DNA of 64,000 nucleotides from Sphingomonas sp. HF-S4 (GTDB lineage Bacteria; Pseudomonadota; Alphaproteobacteria; Sphingomonadales; Sphingomonadaceae). Below are positions 9,114-17,665 of the stretch, piece by piece (within the stretch, counting starts at the first letter, position 1; the number at the start of each line of letters is the position of its first letter). The position numbers and the translations under genes were made by a program. Location: NCBI RefSeq assembly GCF_032911445.1, contig NZ_JAWJEJ010000001.1, positions 620,001-684,000 of the forward strand. The letters run 5' to 3'. Under the pieces are notes generated by a model that ran no database searches, was not told where the DNA came from, and saw only the letters and a program-made list of their open reading frames with translations.

Positions 9114-10402
9114 TTCGGAAGGTGGCCGGGCTGCGCTGGCTGGTGATCGGGCTGATCGCGGTTGCGACGGTGATCAACTATATCGACCGGAACGCGCTCG
9201 CGGTGATGTGGCCGGCGGTGTCCAAGGACATCGGCGCCGACAAGAATGATTACGCGCTGCTCGTGACGATGTTCATGATCGCCTATGCCGTCGGGCAGGC
9301 GCTGTTCGGGCGCGTGCTCGACGTGATCGGCACGCGGCTAGGCTTCGTCGTCTCGATCGGAATCTGGTCGCTGTCGATCGCCGGGCATGCCTTTGTCCGC
9401 TCGCTCGGGTTGCTGACGCTGCTGCGGCTGACGCTGGGCGTCAGCGAGGCGGGCAATTGGCCCGGCGCGGCCAAGGCCAACGCGACCTGGTTCCCGCCGC
9501 GCGAGCGCGCGCTGGCGCAGGGCATTTTCAATTCGGGCGCCGCGATCGGCGCGATCGTCTCGGCGCCCTTGGTGGCATTGCTCTACGTCGGCATCGGCTG
9601 GCGCGCGACCTTCGTGGTGATCGGCGTGCTCGGCTTTCTTTGGCTGCTGCCCTGGCTGTTCGTCTATCGCAGCGATCCCGACGCGCACCCCTGGCTGAGC
9701 GATGCCGAGCGCGCGCATATCGCCGGCGAAGGCGAAGCGGTGCAGCGCATCGGGGGCTATGCGCCGGGTATGGGCGCATTGCTCCGCCACAAGCAGAGCT
9801 GGGCGATCCTGGTCAGCCGCTTCTTCCTCGATCCGGTCTGGTGGTTGTTCGTGTCGTGGCTGCCGATCTATTTGGCCGAAACCTTCGGTTTCGACGTCAA
9901 GCAGATCGGGCTGTTCGCCTGGGTGCCCTTTGTCGGCGCGATGCTGGGCAGCCTGGCGGGCGGCTGGGCATCGGGCGCGCTGATCCGTGCCGGCTGGCCC
10001 GCGCTCAAGGCGCGGCGCGCGGCGATCACCGTGGGCGGCGTGATCATGTTCCCGCCGCTGCTGCTCACGATGCAGGCGTCGGACCCTCTAACCGCAGTGC
10101 TGCTGATCGCGGTGATCCTGTTCGGCTTCCAGGTGGCGATCAACAACATCCAGACGCTGCCCAGCGACTATTTCGCCGGCGGCGCGGTCGGCTCGCTCGC
10201 CGGGATCGGCGGCACCGCCGCGGTCGCGGGAACGCTCATCACCACCTGGCTCGTGCCGGCGCTGACCGCGCAGAGCTATGCGCCGATCTTCGCGTTGGCG
10301 GCGGCGATCGTCCCGCTGGGCGTGCTCGCCGTCTGGATACTGGGCGGGCGCGAGGCGCCGCTTTCCGATCCGATCACCATTTCCAACCAAGGGGCTGTAT
10401 AG
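9110..10402 (+). CDS. MFS hexuronate-type permease (ACS family)
   Basis: An inner-membrane transporter of 430 residues with about 12 predicted transmembrane segments. It opens with the INYIDRNALAV signature of the anion:cation symporter group that contains ExuT and related hexuronate transporters, and has the GWRATF and RLTLGVSEAGNWPG segments typical of that group. In this operon the likely substrate is the unsaturated uronate (DEH) or short oligouronates released by the PL6 and PL17 lyases; the substrate is inferred from context. Its start overlaps the PL17 stop by ATGA, and its TAG shares one base with the following GTG start. Confidence 0.88.
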   Translation: MIRKVAGLRWLVIGLIAVATVINYIDRNALAVMWPAVSKDIGADKNDYALLVTMFMIAYAVGQALFGRVLDVIGTRLGFVVSIGIWSLSIAGHAFVRSLGLLTLLRLTLGVSEAGNWPGAAKANATWFPPRERALAQGIFNSGAAIGAIVSAPLVALLYVGIGWRATFVVIGVLGFLWLLPWLFVYRSDPDAHPWLSDAERAHIAGEGEAVQRIGGYAPGMGALLRHKQSWAILVSRFFLDPVWWLFVSWLPIYLAETFGFDVKQIGLFAWVPFVGAMLGSLAGGWASGALIRAGWPALKARRAAITVGGVIMFPPLLLTMQASDPLTAVLLIAVILFGFQVAINNIQTLPSDYFAGGAVGSLAGIGGTAAVAGTLITTWLVPALTAQSYAPIFALAAAIVPLGVLAVWILGGREAPLSDPITISNQGAV

Positions 10403-11154
10403 TGAAGTTCAAGGACAAGGTTGCCATCGTCACCGGCGGCGGGCGCGATATCGGCAGGTCGATCTCGATGCGGCTCGCGGCCGAGGGCGCGAAGGTCGTG
10501 GTCAATTACCGCAGCGATGCCGCCGCGGCGCAGGCCACTGCCGACGAGATCGTCAATGCCGGCGGCAACGCACTGCTCCACCGTGCTGACGTGACCAAGG
10601 CGGACGAAGTCGCCGGGATGATCGCGGCGACGACTGCCGCCTATGGCGAGACGATCGACCTGCTGGTCAATTGCGCCGGCGGAATAGTCGCCCGCAAGAC
10701 TCTCGCCGAGATGGACGAGGCCTTCTACGACCTCGTCATGGACCTGAACCTCAAGTCCGCTTTCCTCGTCACCAAGGCCGTGCTCCCGCACCTCAAGCAG
10801 GGAAGCGCAATCGTCAATCTGGCGTCGCTGGCGGGGCGTGACGGCGGCGGGCCAGGCGCGACGGTTTATGCCACCGCCAAGGGCGCGCTGATGACGCTGA
10901 CCCGCGGCTGGGCGAAGGAGCTCGGACCGCAGGGCATTCGCGCCAACGCGCTGTGCCCCGGGTTGATCGGGACGAGCTTCCACGACACCTTCTCCAAACC
11001 CGAGGGGCGCAAGGCCGTGGCGGGCAACACCCCGCTGCGCCGCGAGGGGCATCCGGACGAAGTCGCGGCGGCGGTGGCGTATCTGCTCTCGGAGGACGCG
11101 TCGTTCCTCACCGGCGTCAATCTCGACATCAATGGCGGGCTGTTCTTCTCCTGA
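10402..11154 (+). CDS. SDR-family oxidoreductase, probable DEH reductase
   Basis: A cytoplasmic 250-residue classical short-chain dehydrogenase. Visible features: nucleotide-binding TGGGRDIG at 11-18, NCAGG at 90-94, N116, S142, Y156 and K160 (YATAK) forming the catalytic set, and a C-terminal GVNLDINGG. In alginate degradation, SDR enzymes reduce 4-deoxy-L-erythro-5-hexoseulose uronate to 2-keto-3-deoxygluconate, and the kinase for that product is encoded nearby, so this is the most likely reaction. Many SDRs are promiscuous, so the substrate is inferred. It starts at a GTG overlapping the permease stop by one base, with AAGGGG about 8 bases upstream. The R16 and D17 in the glycine loop do not settle NADH versus NADPH preference. 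Confidence 0.85.
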   Translation: MKFKDKVAIVTGGGRDIGRSISMRLAAEGAKVVVNYRSDAAAAQATADEIVNAGGNALLHRADVTKADEVAGMIAATTAAYGETIDLLVNCAGGIVARKTLAEMDEAFYDLVMDLNLKSAFLVTKAVLPHLKQGSAIVNLASLAGRDGGGPGATVYATAKGALMTLTRGWAKELGPQGIRANALCPGLIGTSFHDTFSKPEGRKAVAGNTPLRREGHPDEVAAAVAYLLSEDASFLTGVNLDINGGLFFS

Positions 11155-11163
11155 GGAGGTCGG

Positions 11164-12045
11164 ATGCTCAAGACCCTGTTCCCGCTGGCGCTGCTTGCAG
11201 CGCCAGCGGCTCATGCCCAGACCGTGCCGGCCGAGCCGCGCGCGCCGGGCGAAGTTCCCAAGACGCGCACGGACGCGGCGCCGATCAAGGCAGTCAAGCT
11301 GATCCTGGTCGGCGACTCCACCATGGCGCCGGGCAGCGGCTGGGCGTCGATGTTCTGCGCCGCGCACGTCAAGTCGAGCGTCGCCTGCCTCAATTTGGGC
11401 CGCGGCGGACGCTCGACGCGCAGCTATCGCCAGGAAGGTTCGTGGGAGATCGCCCGCAACGAGATCGGCGTGAAAGGCTATGACGCAGTCTATGTGCTGA
11501 TCCAGTTCGGGCATAACGACCAGTCCAGCGCGAGTGAACGCTGGACGGCGATAGAAAGCGAGTTCCCGGCTAACCTCACGCGCTATGTGCAGGAGGTGCG
11601 CGCGGCGGGGGGCATACCGGTGCTGCTGACTCCGCTGTCGCGGCGCGAGTTCAAGCAGGGCAAGCTCAACAATACGCTAGACGTGTGGTCGGCCGAGGTC
11701 CGGAAAGTGGCGGCGGCGACGCAGACGCCGCTGGTGGACCTCAACGCCGACAGCGCGGCTTTGGTCCAGAAGCTTGGGCCGGTCGCGGCGACCAAGCTCG
11801 CCCAGGCCGAGCCCAATGCCGAAGAACTCGCCGCGGCGCAGGCAGGGACGACGCGCAAGCCGCGCCCGGCCGATGCGGCGCGGCTGCCCGATGCTCCGAC
11901 CACCCCCGAGGGGCCGCGCGGCCAGATCACGCGCAAGTTCGACTATACGCATGTCGGCGATGCCGGGGCTCGGGTGTTCGGACGCGTGGTGGCGAACGGG
12001 CTGGCCAGGGCGGTGCCGGCGCTGCGCGGCCAGCTAGTGCCCTAG
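11164..12045 (+). CDS. SGNH-hydrolase, rhamnogalacturonan-acetylesterase-like
   Basis: An exported 293-residue esterase with signal peptide MLKTLFPLALLAAPAAHAQ. The four SGNH blocks are visible: GDST with nucleophile S52, the glycine of NLGRGGRST (about 77-85), GHND at 116-119, and D260-x-x-H263 in FDYTHVG. This is the layout of carbohydrate esterase family 12-like rhamnogalacturonan acetylesterases. The segment at about 200-250 is a charged, proline-rich linker unlike the usual family. It is the last gene of the lyase operon, 9 bases after the SDR with a good AGGAGG. Its job is probably to remove O-acetyl groups from the polymer; the true substrate is not shown by sequence. Confidence 0.85.
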   Translation: MLKTLFPLALLAAPAAHAQTVPAEPRAPGEVPKTRTDAAPIKAVKLILVGDSTMAPGSGWASMFCAAHVKSSVACLNLGRGGRSTRSYRQEGSWEIARNEIGVKGYDAVYVLIQFGHNDQSSASERWTAIESEFPANLTRYVQEVRAAGGIPVLLTPLSRREFKQGKLNNTLDVWSAEVRKVAAATQTPLVDLNADSAALVQKLGPVAATKLAQAEPNAEELAAAQAGTTRKPRPADAARLPDAPTTPEGPRGQITRKFDYTHVGDAGARVFGRVVANGLARAVPALRGQLVP

Positions 12046-12063
12046 CGCCCGCCCCGGGGCTGT

Positions 12064-13080
12064 TTAGCGGCGCACATCGAGCCCACCTTCGCCAAACGCC
12101 TCGAGCGCGGCCCGATCGAACAGCGTCATGTCGCCGGGCGCGCTATGCTTGAGGCAGGCGAGGGCGAGGCCGTGGCGCACCGCGGCCTGCTCGTCCTCGC
12201 CGCGCATCAGCCCGTGCAACACCCCCGCGGCAAAGGCGTCGCCGGTGCCGATCCGGTCGACCACGCCGGGGATGACATGCTCCTCGGTGACAAAGGCGGC
12301 GTTGCGCGTGTCAATCCGCGCGCGCAGCCGGTGTTGGTCGACGCTATCGACCTGACGCGCAGTCGAGACGATCCAGCGGAGATTGGGGAAACTGGCAAAT
12401 CCGGCTTCGGCGGCTTCGCGGCGGCGCTCGGGACCTTCGCCCGAAAATTGGGTGCCGAGCAGCAGGCCGAAGTCGCGATGGTTGCCGAAGAACAGGTCCG
12501 CTTCGGCGACCAGCACCTCCAGCGTCGATGCGGGCGCGTCGGACCAGCGGCCCCAGAGCTGCGGGCGGTAATTGCCGTCATAGGAGATGCGAACCCCCGC
12601 GGCGCGCGCCGCGCGCATCGCCGTCAGCGTGGCATCGGCCAGCATGGGGCCAAGCGCCGGGGTGATTCCCGAAACATGGAGCCAGTCGAACCCGGCGAGC
12701 AGCCCCGGCCAGTCGAGTGCCGCCCAGTCCTCGCAGGCGAAGCTGCTGCCCTCGCGATCGTACAGGATCTCGGATGCGCGCAACGACGCGCCGGGTGCCA
12801 GGAAGTACAGCCCCTGGCGGCCGGGCCGTCGCCGCACCGGCTGCGTGTCGATGCCGGCCGCACGCAAGGCGCGGATCGCACGCTCCCCGAGCGGCTGATC
12901 TGGCACGACGCTGACCATCGCTGCGTGGTGCCCCAGCGTTGCCAGCGCACCGGCGACATTCGCCTCCGCGCCACCGACGTGAAGCTGCAGCCGCTCGCTA
13001 TGCGCCAGCGGCTCCGCACCGATGGGGTTCAGCCGCAACAGGACTTCCCCGAAGCACAGGATGGCAGGCTGGTCCGGCAC
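12064..13080 (-). CDS. kdgK: PfkB-family sugar kinase, probable 2-keto-3-deoxygluconate kinase
   Basis: A cytoplasmic 338-residue ribokinase-like kinase that would convert KDG to KDPG for the Entner-Doudoroff aldolase. It shows the N-terminal FGEVLLRL, the GGAEANVAGALATLG substrate-lid segment, NYRPQLW (typical of KDG kinases), and the catalytic GTGDAFAAG near residue 280. The frame extends upstream to 13149, but GTG 13080 is preferred because AGGAGA lies 6 bases upstream. The gene is convergent with the esterase gene (18-base gap) and divergent from the TonB receptor gene. The intervening region holds a perfect inverted repeat. No KDPG aldolase gene is present in the window. Confidence 0.85.
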   Translation of the reverse strand: MPDQPAILCFGEVLLRLNPIGAEPLAHSERLQLHVGGAEANVAGALATLGHHAAMVSVVPDQPLGERAIRALRAAGIDTQPVRRRPGRQGLYFLAPGASLRASEILYDREGSSFACEDWAALDWPGLLAGFDWLHVSGITPALGPMLADATLTAMRAARAAGVRISYDGNYRPQLWGRWSDAPASTLEVLVAEADLFFGNHRDFGLLLGTQFSGEGPERRREAAEAGFASFPNLRWIVSTARQVDSVDQHRLRARIDTRNAAFVTEEHVIPGVVDRIGTGDAFAAGVLHGLMRGEDEQAAVRHGLALACLKHSAPGDMTLFDRAALEAFGEGGLDVRR

Positions 13081-13101
13081 GTCAATCTCTCCTACGATGT
13101 G

Positions 13102-13129
13102 CATACCAATTGGCCTAATGATTGGTATG
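13102..13129. promoter_or_regulatory. inverted-repeat operator between kdgK and the TonB receptor gene
   Basis: A perfect 9-base inverted repeat, CATACCAAT at 13102-13110 and ATTGGTATG at 13121-13129, separated by 10 bases. Each arm equals a half of the hexuronate regulator palindrome ATTGGTATACCAAT. The 14-mer ending at 13110 matches it at 11 positions and the 14-mer starting at 13121 at 10. It sits in the short divergent intergenic region, so it could control both kdgK and the receptor, probably through the GntR-type regulator encoded at 16155. Confidence 0.65.
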
Positions 13130-13195
13130 TATATGCGCCTTGACATCAACGAGGAAGTTCATCAATCCAATGGGCATAATATAGTGGAGGATTGG

Positions 13196-16072
13196 ATGAG
13201 GGGCGAAACCCAGCTGCGGCGTGGATCGGCGATTCGCAAGACGATGTTCGCTGGCGGTGCGGCATTGTGGTGCCTGGCCGCGGCGACCCCGGGCATGGCG
13301 CAGACGGCGCCGGCGGCGGACGCCGAGGTGGATGACCAGACCGTGGAGAACGACGCGATCGTCGTTACCGGCGTGCGCGCGACGATCGAAACGTCGAACG
13401 CGGTAAAGCGCGAGGAGAACGCCATCGTCGACGCGCTGAGCTCGACCGAGATCGGCGACCTGCCGGCGCTGTCGATTGGCGAAGCGATCCAGACCATCAC
13501 CGGCGCGACCAGCCATCAGGAAAAGGGCGGCGCCACCGAGATTTCGCTGCGCGGGCTAGGCTCGTTCCTCAGCGCGACGACGTTCAACGGCCGCGAGGCG
13601 AGCAACGGCAGCGGCGACCGCGCGGTCAACTTCAACCAGTTCCCCTCGGAGCTGGTCAACGACATCAAGATCCACAAGTCGCAACAGGCCAATCTGGTCG
13701 AGGGCGGCGTCTCGGGGACGATCGAGCTCGGCACGCTGCGCCCGCTCGATTACGGCAAGCGCTCGATCCAGGTCGAGGCCAAGGCCAACTACAACCCCTA
13801 TCAGGACAAGATCACCGGCGAGGGCGCCTGGGGCTGGCGCGGCACGATCTCCTATGTCGACCAGTTCAAGCTCGGCAGCCTCGGCGATTTCGGTATCGCG
13901 CTCGGCTTCCAGCGCAACGAGGTCAACAATCCCGAAGAAACCTATGCCGCCAGCTCGACTTGGGTCGCGTGCAACCCCACGATCAATGCCGCCGGCAATT
14001 GCACCGAAGTGACGCGCGCGCAGGGAAATGCCGGCACGCCGTTCGTACTGGTGCCCAATTCGATTACCTTCCGCCAGATCACCGAGCAGGACAAGCGCGA
14101 CGCGTTCATGGGCTCGGTGCAGTGGCAGCCCAACGACCGGATCGACGTCAATCTCGACCTGCAATATTCGAACCGCGATTATCGCGAGGACCGGCACGAC
14201 CTCAACCTGTCCGAGACACGGTACCAGTTGCGGAACATCGTCTATGACGACCAGCACCGGCTGATCTCGATGTCGGGCCTCACCTCGATCGAGGCCAACG
14301 GCACCGTGCTCGACCGCAACGAGGAATATCTGGGCGGCGGCGGCAATATCTCGTGGAAGGCGAGCGACCGGCTGACGTTGTCGAGCGACGTGTCCTATTC
14401 GCAGACCAAGCGCAACACGCTCCAGCGGTCGACTCGGCTGCGCACCGATCCGTTCGACATCGACAATGTCCGCACCCCGCTCAACAACCAGCGCATCAGC
14501 TACACTTATGATGCGAGCGGCGGCTATGCCGCCGTGATCGCGCTCGATCCGCGCTTCGACGTCAACAACTGGGCGCTCTACAGCGACGATGCGCGGCTGC
14601 GGCGCGACCTCGAATACAAGCAGGACAAGATCTTCGCCGCGCGGCTCGATGCGAGCTACGAAGTCGATGGCGGCTTCCTCAAGCGCTTCGATATCGGCGG
14701 GCGCTATTCGCACCGACGCTACGAGAACATCAACGATCTGGTCGAGATCACCCAGGACGTGCGGACGGTCGATCGCGACGTTAACCGCGCCTGCCGCCGT
14801 GCCTTTCCGCAGACCGGCTATCTCGAGGATGCCCCCGCGCAGTCGATCGCTCAATGGGCAACGTTCGACACGCTGTGCCAGTTCGAGGGCTATCTCGGCA
14901 CGCTGGATCCTGGCGCGAACGAGGACCTGCGCGCGGTCGACAATGCCGACGTCACCGAGAAGGTCTGGGCCGGCTATGCGATGGCGAGCTATCAGAGCAG
15001 CATCGGCAATCTGCCGATCCGCGGCAACTTCGGCGTGCGCGCGGTGCAGACCGACGTCCGTTCGATCGGGCTGCGCTCGGGGCTCGACGTCATCAGCAAT
15101 TCGGACGGATCGGTCAGGCTGGTCGAGAATGGGGACTTCGACACCCAGGTGCTGACCAACAGCTATTTCCGCGTGCTGCCGAGCGTGAACGCCAATTTTG
15201 AACTGACTTCCACGCTGATCGCACGCGTCGCCGGATATCGCGGCATGTCGCGCCCGGCGCCCAGCGATCTCGCAGCGGGGCGGACGGTTGCGCTCGACGA
15301 CGGCACTGCCTTCTCGTCGATCTCGGACGCGATCCGCGAAATCGTCGCCGATGGCTCGCCTGGTCTAAAGCCGATCATGTCGTGGAACGGCGATATCTCG
15401 CTCGAATGGTATCCCAACCGCGACACGATCGTGGCGGGCACCTTTTTCTACAAGCGCTTCGGTGGCGGCTTCGTGCCCGTGCGGATCGACGAGCAATTCG
15501 CGATCGACGGCCAGGACGTCACCGTGCCGGTGACGCAGCGCCAGAACAGCAACGAGCAGAGCCGCGTGCTCGGTTTCGACGTCACGCTGTCGAACCGCTT
15601 CTCCTGGCTGCCCAAGCCGCTCGACGGGTTCGGCGCGAAGGTCAGCTACAGCTATGCCGATGTCGGCTTCAAAAACTACGACATCCGCCTCGGCGACGTG
15701 TTCGATCCCGACACTGGCACGATCGCGCCCGGCGTGATCCCACCCGCCGGGCTGTCCGGGTCGTCGAAGCACGTGGCGTCGGCACAGCTTTATTATCAGA
15801 ACGGCCCGGTGATGCTGTCGGGCATCTACACCTATCGCTCGAGCTATTATCAGGACTTTGTAGGCGGCAATACGCAGCTGCGCTTCGTGCGCCCATCGGA
15901 TCTGGTCAATCTGCGCGCGTCGTACAACCTCAACCGCAACGTCTCGCTGCGGTTCGAGGCGCTCAACGTGTTCAACAACCCCAAGGTCACCGACATGCCG
16001 GTCTATGGCAGCAGCCGGCAATACCATTATTATGGCGCCAAATACTTTATCGGTGCGCGCGTGCGACTTTGA
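13196..16072 (+). CDS. TonB-dependent receptor of the alginate locus
   Basis: An outer-membrane receptor of 958 residues. The frame is open from 13022, but ATG 13196 has GTGGAGG 6 bases upstream and gives a signal peptide ending GMAQ. A TonB-box-like DAIVVTG lies at 53-59, followed by a plug domain (about 60-200; SISIGEAIQTITG-type and EISLRGLG segments) and a 22-strand-type barrel ending in the aromatic-rich KYFIGARVRL. The opening V-T-G-V-R-A-T-I-E is typical of the Caulobacter/sphingomonad carbohydrate receptors. It would import oligoalginates across the outer membrane; specificity is inferred from the lyase, kinase and regulator neighbours. Confidence 0.9.
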   Translation: MRGETQLRRGSAIRKTMFAGGAALWCLAAATPGMAQTAPAADAEVDDQTVENDAIVVTGVRATIETSNAVKREENAIVDALSSTEIGDLPALSIGEAIQTITGATSHQEKGGATEISLRGLGSFLSATTFNGREASNGSGDRAVNFNQFPSELVNDIKIHKSQQANLVEGGVSGTIELGTLRPLDYGKRSIQVEAKANYNPYQDKITGEGAWGWRGTISYVDQFKLGSLGDFGIALGFQRNEVNNPEETYAASSTWVACNPTINAAGNCTEVTRAQGNAGTPFVLVPNSITFRQITEQDKRDAFMGSVQWQPNDRIDVNLDLQYSNRDYREDRHDLNLSETRYQLRNIVYDDQHRLISMSGLTSIEANGTVLDRNEEYLGGGGNISWKASDRLTLSSDVSYSQTKRNTLQRSTRLRTDPFDIDNVRTPLNNQRISYTYDASGGYAAVIALDPRFDVNNWALYSDDARLRRDLEYKQDKIFAARLDASYEVDGGFLKRFDIGGRYSHRRYENINDLVEITQDVRTVDRDVNRACRRAFPQTGYLEDAPAQSIAQWATFDTLCQFEGYLGTLDPGANEDLRAVDNADVTEKVWAGYAMASYQSSIGNLPIRGNFGVRAVQTDVRSIGLRSGLDVISNSDGSVRLVENGDFDTQVLTNSYFRVLPSVNANFELTSTLIARVAGYRGMSRPAPSDLAAGRTVALDDGTAFSSISDAIREIVADGSPGLKPIMSWNGDISLEWYPNRDTIVAGTFFYKRFGGGFVPVRIDEQFAIDGQDVTVPVTQRQNSNEQSRVLGFDVTLSNRFSWLPKPLDGFGAKVSYSYADVGFKNYDIRLGDVFDPDTGTIAPGVIPPAGLSGSSKHVASAQLYYQNGPVMLSGIYTYRSSYYQDFVGGNTQLRFVRPSDLVNLRASYNLNRNVSLRFEALNVFNNPKVTDMPVYGSSRQYHYYGAKYFIGARVRL

Positions 16073-16108
16073 CAGCCGCCCGCGAGGTGGCTTGCGTGCG
16101 GCTCGGCA

Positions 16109-16122
16109 AGTGGTATGACAAT
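16109..16122 (+). promoter_or_regulatory. candidate autoregulatory operator upstream of the GntR gene
   Basis: AGTGGTATGACAAT agrees with the UxuR/ExuR-type palindrome ATTGGTATACCAAT at 11 of 14 positions, and lies 33 bases before the regulator start. An overlapping imperfect dyad (TATGAC ... GACATA) is also present. It resembles the arms of the kdgK/TonB operator, which suggests autoregulation. Confidence 0.45.
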
Positions 16123-16154
16123 TCCGACATAGACCCAGGGAATTGTTAGTCCGG

Positions 16155-16901
16155 ATGACGAGTCGCCGCCTCTTCCAAGATGTCGCCGAGCAGATCGTTG
16201 CGCTGATTGAGGAGGGCGCGTTCCCCCCGGGCGCGCGGCTGCCGGGCGAACGCGAACTTTCCGAGCGCTTCGGCGTCAGTCGCGTGGTGATCCGCGAGGC
16301 CGAAATCGCATTGCAGGCGAGCGGGCGGCTGCGGATCAAGACAGGTTCGGGCGTCTATGTGGCGGACCAGGGGTCGGCGGGCGGCGAGCATCTCCCGATC
16401 GTGAGCGCGTTCGAACTCACCGAAGCCCGCGCGCTCTTCGAGTCCGAGGCAGCGGCGCTGGCGGCGCCGATCATCTCGGACACCGATATCGCGGTGCTGC
16501 ACGACCTGCTCGAGCAGATGTCGCGCGACAATATGGATGACGACGAAGTCACCGCGGTCGATCGCGCCTTCCACCTAACCATCGCCTCGGCCTCGGGCAA
16601 CAAGGCGATCATCCATGTCGTCGAGTCGCTTTGGCGGCTGCGTACCGAACTCCCCGAGGTGCGTCAGACGCACTCATCGGTATGTCATCACGATAGCCGC
16701 CAGCGGCATGATGAGCACGGCGCGATCGTCGATGCGCTTGCGCGGCGCGACCCGCAGGCGGCGCGGCTGGCGATGCGCCAGCATTTCAGTAGGCTCATCG
16801 AGGCGATGCTCGACGCGACCGAACAGCGCCAGATTGCCGAGCTCAAGCAGCGCTCGGCGGAAAGCCGCGCACGCTTCATGCTCAGCGCAAAGCTGACTTG
16901 A
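16155..16901 (+). CDS. FadR-subfamily GntR transcriptional regulator
   Basis: A 248-residue DNA-binding protein, the likely regulator of the alginate locus. The N-terminal winged helix-turn-helix (about 1-75) has LPGERELSERFGVSRVVIREA, followed by GSGVYV. The C-terminal helical FCD domain (about 85-235) carries D/H residues expected to bind a metal in this family (VDRAFHLTIA, HDEHGAIVDAL). FCD regulators usually sense acids such as uronates, in line with KDG or a related pathway intermediate as inducer. The ATG at 16155 is chosen over TTG 16143, whose spacing to AGGG is too short. A candidate operator lies 33 bases upstream. Confidence 0.88.
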   Translation: MTSRRLFQDVAEQIVALIEEGAFPPGARLPGERELSERFGVSRVVIREAEIALQASGRLRIKTGSGVYVADQGSAGGEHLPIVSAFELTEARALFESEAAALAAPIISDTDIAVLHDLLEQMSRDNMDDDEVTAVDRAFHLTIASASGNKAIIHVVESLWRLRTELPEVRQTHSSVCHHDSRQRHDEHGAIVDALARRDPQAARLAMRQHFSRLIEAMLDATEQRQIAELKQRSAESRARFMLSAKLT

Positions 16902-17665
16902 GAATCCGTCTGTAATGCATTCCCTCGATGCGTTCGGGAGCTACCTTGGCTTCCTGAGGGGCGGCGCCGAACCGCCGCAGTCCGGAATTTCGCCGGGCGC
17001 TCTGAACGGGCACTTACGGGTCCAGCCTGCCAAAGGACATCAGACATTGTCGCGGAACGGCTGGCCGAGCTCCAAGCGACCTGCGTGAGGCAGCTCACGT
17101 TCGATTGGTAGCAGGAACGGCGGCGCGCAGCGCGGGCGCGGGAGCACGGAACTAATCCGGCGATCTGGTGGACCCAACACAGAGGGATCCGACCAATTCC
17201 CGTCGTTTATAGCGATGATATTGCGCGCGCGGAATGGCCCTCGAGAGCCCGAAAGTCGAATCATCAGATTTTAACGGTGAACGTGGCGGGCGCGGCGTCG
17301 AGCGGTAGTTGAACGACGCGCCGGTCGGAAAGCGACCCAGAAGCAGCTGGACAGCTCTTGGCGTAAGCTGCCCTCCCGCTCGAACGAAGCTCCACTGCGG
17401 AGCGACGGTCCTTATTTTGTTGGGAGAATGACGAGAAAGATTAAGTCCGCTCTAGCCAATGACTGCTCAGAGACCGGACAGTCCGCAAGCGGCCCAAGAG
17501 CGACCGGACAGGAGTCGTGGCTGCCAGTCAGAAATTCGTCCCAAAACGGCGGTTCAGCTAGTTGGGGCCAGGACGCGCCCATGCCCGCGGAATTCGGCTT
17601 ACTATCCCTAAACCGCTGCCTCTTCGGGGAAGACCGTCGCGAACTGGGCAAGCCCTGCTCCATAC
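16902..17665 (+). other. non-coding stretch between the alginate locus and tpsA
   Basis: About 760 bases with no credible gene on either strand. The short frames present have random-looking composition and stop often. No tRNA or clear intrinsic terminator was found. The compositional drop relative to the flanks suggests old, decayed accessory DNA. Confidence 0.45.

Noticed and set aside
10276..11514. 412-codon reverse frame over the SDR and esterase genes
   Set aside because: Spans several forward genes with complete motif sets; no start or family resemblance.
13140..13180. sigma-70 promoter TTGACA (13140) with CATAAT (13175) for the TonB receptor gene
   Set aside because: The spacer is 29 bases, too long; no better -10 found at 16-18 bases.
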